DNA from: an uncultured Bacillota bacterium
GTDB taxonomy: Bacteria > Bacillota > Clostridia > Oscillospirales > Oscillospiraceae
Reading direction: 5' to 3'
Length of the DNA: 9,282 nucleotides
Assembly (NCBI GenBank): GCA_947383275.1
Contig: CANDCW010000088.1
Coordinates: 1-9,282 of the forward strand
The notes under the pieces were generated by a model that did not search any database, was not told the DNA's origin, and saw only the letters and a list, made by a program, of their open reading frames with translations. The translations under genes were made by a program, and so were the position numbers. How positions within the stretch are numbered: position 1 is the first letter of the stretch; every line of letters starts with the position of its first letter. Positions 5,941 through 9,282 of this stretch are shown here, piece after piece.

Positions 5941-6609
5941 TTACTCATAAATCCCGTGGATAGCAGTGGTCATGTCAAAGACACCCTCGGGCAGCTTGAC
6001 CCGCTGGCTGGTGCGTTTGTTTATGATCTCATACAGCAGCTTCAGGATGAAGTCGTCCGAAAATCGAGGCTCCAGCACCTCCAGCTCGCACAGGTCCAGG
6101 TAGCGCCGGGCGGTGTCCGCCTCCTCATTCAGACGCTGGATGATGGCGGCGATGCTGTGCCCTTTGGACTTCATGTTGGCCTCGTACTGGAAAATAAGGA
6201 AAAAGCGGTGCCGGATAGCGTCGCTGGCTACTCCCTCGCCGATTTGAGTGATGTTGTCCTCGATCATCTCCCGGCAGCACTCGTTGTCCTCCGCCGACCC
6301 ATACTCCCGCATCCGGTCCACATAGGCGGCGGTGTCGGCGGGGAGAGTGCGGGCCTCCAGCTGTAAGCTGTCTGGGGCAATCTTCAAGTAGGCCGCATAG
6401 CTGGAAATGATGTTTTGCCGATCATTGGGGGACTTGAGGTAGATGTTCACCGGCAGCACCTCTAAAATCTTGACAAATCGGTTATCCCGGGTGATGACCA
6501 CACCGTTGATGATATTTTTAATGGGTAGCCAGGCCTGGATACTGTCCCGCCAGGCTCCGCCCCCGGCGGTCTTGACACCGCCGCCGAAAATCAGTTCTTT
6601 GATGTTCAA
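5941..6609 (-). CDS. T4SS protein resembling a VirB4/TraC N-terminal domain, no motor domain
   Basis: A 222-residue protein between the PrgI-like gene and virB4. The segment LPIKNIINGVVITRDNRFVK (28-47) followed by ILEVLPVNIYLKS looks like the opening beta-rich part of VirB4/TraC-type ATPases (membrane-side domain). The remainder is mostly helical, with a charged stretch at 150-185. There is no Walker A or B, no signal peptide and no membrane segment. A complete VirB4 with its own N-terminal domain follows, so this is more likely a separate paralogous subunit than a broken VirB4; a split of one ancestral protein is the alternative. The TTG at 6609 was chosen: AGGGGAG lies 8 nt upstream and the start overlaps the previous stop as TTGA. 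Starts further upstream lie inside the PrgI-like gene. It probably acts with VirB4 at the membrane. Confidence 0.75.
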   Translation of the reverse strand: MNIKELIFGGGVKTAGGGAWRDSIQAWLPIKNIINGVVITRDNRFVKILEVLPVNIYLKSPNDRQNIISSYAAYLKIAPDSLQLEARTLPADTAAYVDRMREYGSAEDNECCREMIEDNITQIGEGVASDAIRHRFFLIFQYEANMKSKGHSIAAIIQRLNEEADTARRYLDLCELEVLEPRFSDDFILKLLYEIINKRTSQRVKLPEGVFDMTTAIHGIYE

Positions 6610-6908
6610 ATCTTGCACTCCCCTCGGTAAAAAATCAGACGGCGGTTTTTCCGCCAGCGCCACCAGCAGCCCAGCCACCGGGTCAGGCTGTCGTCGCTGA
6701 TTCCGATGAGCCCAAAGCCGCCCACGGGTACAATGACGGTCATGGTGACCATGATCTTGGGCGTCAGGGCCAGCGGCAGCAGGACGATGCACAGATACAG
6801 GATAGGCAGGGTGAGCAGGATGGCCTCGATCATGTTGCGAATCTCAAACAGGCCCATTACCCGGCCGGCGTCAGTAAAGTTGGTGGGGATATAGTAGGTT
6901 TCATTCAT
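6606..6908 (-). CDS. prgI: PrgI-family T4SS membrane protein
   Basis: A 100-residue protein with a short polar N-terminus (MNETYYIPTNFTDAGRVMGL), two adjacent membrane helices (about 25-47 and 50-70) and a basic C-terminal part containing WRWRKNRR, which puts both ends inside the cell. This size, topology and place directly before virB4-type genes fit the PrgI/VirB3-like component of Gram-positive T4SS, which links VirB4 to the channel. The ATG at 6908 lies 8 nt after GAGGGGGG and overlaps the 3' end of the HTH gene by 8 nt; a longer in-frame start at 6956 would cover 56 nt of the HTH gene and has no better ribosome site. The family call rests on topology and context, since PrgI proteins are poorly conserved. 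Confidence 0.82.
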   Translation of the reverse strand: MNETYYIPTNFTDAGRVMGLFEIRNMIEAILLTLPILYLCIVLLPLALTPKIMVTMTVIVPVGGFGLIGISDDSLTRWLGCWWRWRKNRRLIFYRGECKI

Positions 6909-7170
6909 CCAATTCGCCCCCCTCCGGCTGGAGCAGGCGGCCCTTGCGGACCGCAAAGCTCCGTTCTAACGCGCTGAGCCGTTCACGCCGCTGGAGGATC
7001 ACAGCGTCCACGGCGGCGCCCAGCTTGTCCTCCAGGCGGGGCGTGGGGGAAATCTCCCCCAGTTCTGCCCGGCTGATGTACTGGTTGGACAGCCCAGAGG
7101 CCGCCGACATCTCCGACAGCGGGATTTCGTACCGCAGGCGCAGCGCCCGCAGATTTGTTTTTCGATTCAA
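6901..7170 (-). CDS. Small Cro/CI-type (XRE-like) helix-turn-helix protein
   Basis: An 89-residue protein. Residues 6-60 fit the five-helix XRE fold: NLRALRLRYEIPLSEMSAAS, then GLSNQYISRAELGEISP as recognition helix and turn, then RLEDKLGAAVDAV. The C-terminal 25 residues are charged and end acidic (EGGELDE). The start is TTG at 7170, with GGGGAGGAAGG 5 nt upstream, and the gene lies 15 nt after the peptidase gene and overlaps the PrgI-like gene by 8 nt. A DNA-binding protein embedded in the structural part of a T4SS operon may autoregulate transfer genes or take part in DNA processing; I see no clear operator next to it. Confidence 0.85.
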   Translation of the reverse strand: MNRKTNLRALRLRYEIPLSEMSAASGLSNQYISRAELGEISPTPRLEDKLGAAVDAVILQRRERLSALERSFAVRKGRLLQPEGGELDE

Positions 7171-7185
7171 GCTGCCTTCCTCCCC

Positions 7186-8313
7186 TCATGGATGCAGGAC
7201 CCAGAACGGCCCGCCGGCAGAGCCAACCTTGCGGCTGGCCTCGCCAGTGACGATTCTCAGGTCCCATTCCTTGTTGCTTCTCTTGACGCTGGCCGGGTCG
7301 GCCACCAGAAGTTTGCCGTCAGAGGTGACGCCCCGCAGGACGATAAAGTGTCCGCTGTTGGTAAAGTGTCCCTTGGTCATGATGGCGATGACCAGCTTGC
7401 CCTCTTGCAGGGCCTCCACCAGTTTTTTGCCGTCCCGGCCAATGCTGGTCACGGTAAGGCCATAGTGCCGCCCGCCGTTGGGGATCAGGCTGTGGTAGCT
7501 TCCGCTACCCTCACAGAGCCCACCGTTCGCCACCGACCACTGGGCCACGTCATAGGGGGTGACCTTGTTGCCGGTCAGGGAGGCCACGGCGATGGCAAGG
7601 GCCGTGGGGCCACAGCCTGCCCGGCCGATGGTGCTGGTCTTGCCGTAGGACTCATTCCCCCAGCGGGCGTCCGTCTGATTGTAGTAGACCACAGGGGTCA
7701 CCGCATTGCTGAAGGTGATATCACCGTAATCCGTTCCGTAGTAACCGGAGCCGTCTGTGTCACCGACGGATACCCGCTGATCCTCATCCATGACGGAATA
7801 GAGCAACGAAGCCCACTTCTTTTCCTCATCGGTGAAATTTAGACGATCCATGTATGCCTCCGGGGTCAGGTCCCAGATGGAGATGTTCAGCACCCGGTCG
7901 GCGATGGAGGCGGAGTAGTCCAGCTTGCTGAAGAGCAGATCCTCCAGGGCGTCATCATCCATAACAGCCAAATCCTGTTTGTACCGGACGGAGCCGATGG
8001 CGATAAGCCAATTCTGGTTCATGCCGCCGGAGCCGTCCGTTACCTTATATTCATCGTAGTCCGAAAAGCCGGGCAGGATGCTGTTGACCAGACGTTCCAG
8101 GGCGGATTGATTTTTCTGTGTGATGTTCTGGTATGCGCTGCTCAGCCGCCGGGCGGAGGCGGTAAAGTCCGCCACGCCCTGATTTGTTGCGCCGGCGAAA
8201 CCAAAAATCGTATTTGGCAGCGCCGTGAAGATCAGCATGGGCAGGAGCAGCAGCGCGGCCAAAACGCCCGAAATTACCTTGGGCAAAATAGATGTGCTTT
8301 TTGCGCTATACAC
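7186..8313 (-). CDS. Secreted or membrane-anchored C39-family cysteine peptidase of the T4SS
   Basis: A 375-residue exported protein. An N-terminal hydrophobic segment (residues 13-32) after a short basic start acts as signal peptide or anchor. Residues 45-200 form an unrecognised, acidic domain. The C-terminal domain is a C39-like papain-fold peptidase: VVYYNQTDARWGN (208-220, Gln212 as oxyanion residue), GCGPTA with Cys234, SGHFIVL with His322, and VADP with Asp339. It probably takes the place of the VirB1-like hydrolase that opens the cell wall, or processes a surface protein; Gram-positive T4SS more often use NlpC/P60 or CHAP domains here. The start is GTG at 8313, with GGAGGGAGG upstream, overlapping the previous stop (GTGTATAG). 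There is no separate lysozyme-like domain. Confidence 0.9.
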   Translation of the reverse strand: MYSAKSTSILPKVISGVLAALLLLPMLIFTALPNTIFGFAGATNQGVADFTASARRLSSAYQNITQKNQSALERLVNSILPGFSDYDEYKVTDGSGGMNQNWLIAIGSVRYKQDLAVMDDDALEDLLFSKLDYSASIADRVLNISIWDLTPEAYMDRLNFTDEEKKWASLLYSVMDEDQRVSVGDTDGSGYYGTDYGDITFSNAVTPVVYYNQTDARWGNESYGKTSTIGRAGCGPTALAIAVASLTGNKVTPYDVAQWSVANGGLCEGSGSYHSLIPNGGRHYGLTVTSIGRDGKKLVEALQEGKLVIAIMTKGHFTNSGHFIVLRGVTSDGKLLVADPASVKRSNKEWDLRIVTGEASRKVGSAGGPFWVLHP

Positions 8314-9282
8314 TTGTGGGACCTCCCTCCCGTTTGGTCTGTCGTGTGGGCTTCTGTTTCGATGGTCCGCCGCCCAGCTTCTGGCCTGGGGGTGTGCGGG
8401 AGCCTGGCGCAGTTCCTGCCATGCCGGGGCGGGGAACGGAGCCGCCGCTCTTCACCGGGAGCTTGTCCTTCTTGGAGGCCCGGCGTTGTTCCTGCTGTGC
8501 CGGGCTGGAACTCTGCGCCCCAGACGGAGACGCGGCTGTAACCGGGGGCACATTCCTGCTGTGCCGGGGTTCGGAGGCGGGCGGTCCCCGGGTACTGCGT
8601 GTTCCTGCTGTACCGGGCTGAGAGCCAGGCATACTGCCACTGGACAATTTGGTAGATGGAGGCTTCACCATTCCTGCCGTGCCGGGGTGGAAGGCGGAGC
8701 CGCCGCCTTTTGCCGGGGGCCTGTCCTTCCCAGGGCCCCGGCGCTGTTCCTGCTGTACCGGACTGGAACTCTGTGCCCCTGATGTGGGCGTGGCAGGTAG
8801 CGGGGGCACATCCCTACTGTGCCGGGGTTCAGAAACGGGAGGACGCTGTGTGCTGCGGGGCGGCTTTCCTGCTGTCGGCGGCGTCCCGGTTCCTGCTGTA
8901 CTGGACTGGGATATTTCCGTTTTCTGAGAGGTTTTGGAGAATGTGCCACTGAAACCAGAGCCTTGGGGTGTGCCGCTGGGCTTACCTCCAAAAGTGCCAC
9001 CACCACGGAGCGTATCAGTTTTTATACCAGTGCCGCCAAAGCCGCCTCCCCTCGGGGTGTCCTTGGAAAATCCGCCGCCACGGGGAGTACCCTCGCTGGT
9101 GAAGCCGCCTCCCCTCGGGGTGTCCTTGGAGAAACCGCCTCCCCGGCCCCCGGTAAAGCCATCGCCTCTGCTGGGTGCGCTGCCGGTAAAGCCGCCGCCC
9201 TGGGGACCGTGAAAGCCAGTGAATCCGCTGGAAGAAGTGGATTTTTCCTCTGTTTTGCTCTGACTGTCGGGCGGCGTGACAT
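8306..9282 (-). CDS. Gly/Pro-rich C-terminal tail of a large protein, probably VirB6/TrbL-like (partial)
   Basis: One uninterrupted minus-strand frame enters at 9280 and ends with TAG at 8306, giving 324 residues of C-terminal sequence; the N-terminal part is outside the window. It is low complexity. First come glycine repeats such as GGGFTG, GGGFSKDTPRGGGF and GGGFGGTG; then a Pro/Ser/Gln/Arg-rich region with two related blocks (SEPRHSRNVPP...SGAQSSSPAQQEQRR). The end is basic (KQKPTRQTKREGG). The frame is certain because it abuts the peptidase start (GTGTATAG) and has no stop over 975 nt. In Firmicutes elements the gene in this place is often the polytopic VirB6/TrbL protein with a long hydrophilic Gly-rich tail, so that is my inference; no membrane part is visible here to prove it. 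The tail is built from several layers of DNA repeats. Confidence 0.65.
   Translation of the reverse strand, partial: VTPPDSQSKTEEKSTSSSGFTGFHGPQGGGFTGSAPSRGDGFTGGRGGGFSKDTPRGGGFTSEGTPRGGGFSKDTPRGGGFGGTGIKTDTLRGGGTFGGKPSGTPQGSGFSGTFSKTSQKTEISQSSTAGTGTPPTAGKPPRSTQRPPVSEPRHSRDVPPLPATPTSGAQSSSPVQQEQRRGPGKDRPPAKGGGSAFHPGTAGMVKPPSTKLSSGSMPGSQPGTAGTRSTRGPPASEPRHSRNVPPVTAASPSGAQSSSPAQQEQRRASKKDKLPVKSGGSVPRPGMAGTAPGSRTPPGQKLGGGPSKQKPTRQTKREGGPTSV
8412..8849. repeat. 258-nt-period tandem duplication inside the Pro-rich tail
   Basis: Segment 8412-8591 realigns without gaps to 8670-8849 at an offset of 258 nt (86 codons). Shared landmarks are the 18-nt motifs, GGAACTCTG (8507 and 8765) and CGGGGGCACA (8543 and 8801). 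The encoded blocks correspond (SEPRHSRNVPP with SEPRHSRDVPP; SGAQSSSPAQQEQRR with SGAQSSSPVQQEQRR). Divergence between copies shows that the duplication is not recent. Confidence 0.85.
8412..8906. repeat. Nine copies of an approximately 18-nt motif, in all three reading frames
   Basis: Plus-strand consensus (G/A)TTCCTGCTGTRCCGGG. Copies start at 8412, 8488, 8552, 8601, 8670, 8746, 8810, 8865 and 8889; the one at 8810 is slightly degenerate and the ones at 8865 and 8889 more so. On the coding strand the motif reads as PGTAG, SPAQQEQ or PRHSRN depending on frame. Spacing is 76, 64, 49, 69, 76, 64, 55 and 24 nt. Confidence 0.85.
9039..9130. repeat. 63-nt-period glycine-rich repeat
   Basis: The 29-nt segments 9039-9067 and 9102-9130 are identical and 63 nt (21 codons) apart; they encode SKDTPRGGGF units. 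Similar but shorter GGGF units continue to about 9210. The near identity at wobble positions suggests recent slippage or recombination. Confidence 0.85.

Noticed and set aside
5215..5946. TTACTC at both edges of the vanZ segment as a target-site duplication
   Set aside because: Only six bases, and not accompanied by terminal inverted repeats or a transposase; chance is likely.
5941..6609. virB4 interrupted by vanZ insertion, making a pseudogene
   Set aside because: The upstream protein ends in its own stop, and virB4 has a complete N-terminal domain, start and ribosome site, so neither part looks truncated.
6609..6792. Longer N-terminus for the VirB4-N-like protein, starting at 6792
   Set aside because: The extension (rich in Pro, His and Arg) lies out of frame inside the PrgI-like gene; the TTG with a proper ribosome site and TTGA overlap fits better.
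8412..8906. Regularly spaced short repeats resembling a CRISPR array
   Set aside because: Repeats are short and variable, spacing is uneven and itself duplicated, and the whole array lies inside one continuous coding frame.
8107..8952. Several plus- and minus-strand frames over the Pro-rich tail
   Set aside because: Only one minus-strand frame is continuous from the window edge to a stop coupled with the peptidase start; the others are composition artefacts.

Overview
The window is a stretch of a conjugative type IV secretion (T4SS) module from an integrative/conjugative element or plasmid of a Gram-positive host, most likely a GC-rich gut Clostridia (Oscillospiraceae-like). The reasons are the Firmicutes-type T4SS set (PrgI-like protein, VirB4, VirD4 and a cysteine-peptidase cell-wall protein), strong GGAGG-type ribosome binding sites, GC-rich codon use, and the absence of any housekeeping gene. 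No integrase, relaxase or att site is visible, so element type and host are inference.

All conjugation genes lie on the minus strand and read from high to low coordinates. The order is: C-terminal tail of a large Gly/Pro-rich protein, probably the VirB6/TrbL-like channel protein (9282-8306, truncated by the window edge); secreted C39-type cysteine peptidase (8313-7186); small Cro/CI-type HTH protein (7170-6901); PrgI-like two-helix membrane protein (6908-6606); a 222-residue protein resembling a VirB4/TraC N-terminal domain without the motor (6609-5941); VirB4 ATPase (5210-3264); a 226-residue protein of unknown function (3267-2587); a winged-helix protein (2313-1171); and the VirD4 coupling protein (1241 to beyond base 1). 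Neighbours usually overlap by 4-8 nt (GTGTATAG, TTGA, ATGA), which implies one translationally coupled operon. VirB4 is the motor, VirD4 docks DNA, PrgI and the VirB6-like protein form the membrane channel, and the peptidase opens the wall.

Two places break this pattern. At 5211-5940 an AT-rich segment carries a vanZ-family gene on the opposite strand, with its own extended -10 promoter and intrinsic terminator. It looks like a cargo gene placed inside the operon between two T4SS genes. At 2314-2586 a 273-nt interval before the winged-helix/VirD4 pair holds unusually dense inverted repeats. These are a 24-bp stem that pairs completely only as minus-strand RNA (through three G-U wobbles), a 10-bp perfect dyad, and a long interrupted inverted repeat whose core 9-mer recurs in the loop of the dyad, so that two mutually exclusive pairings are possible. 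This is the best candidate in the window for an undescribed regulatory or oriT-like element.

The tail of the VirB6-like gene (8306-9282) is made of repeats. It contains glycine-rich 21-codon units, a 258-nt-period duplication, and an approximately 18-nt DNA motif present nine times in all three reading frames, so the conserved unit is the DNA and not the peptide.
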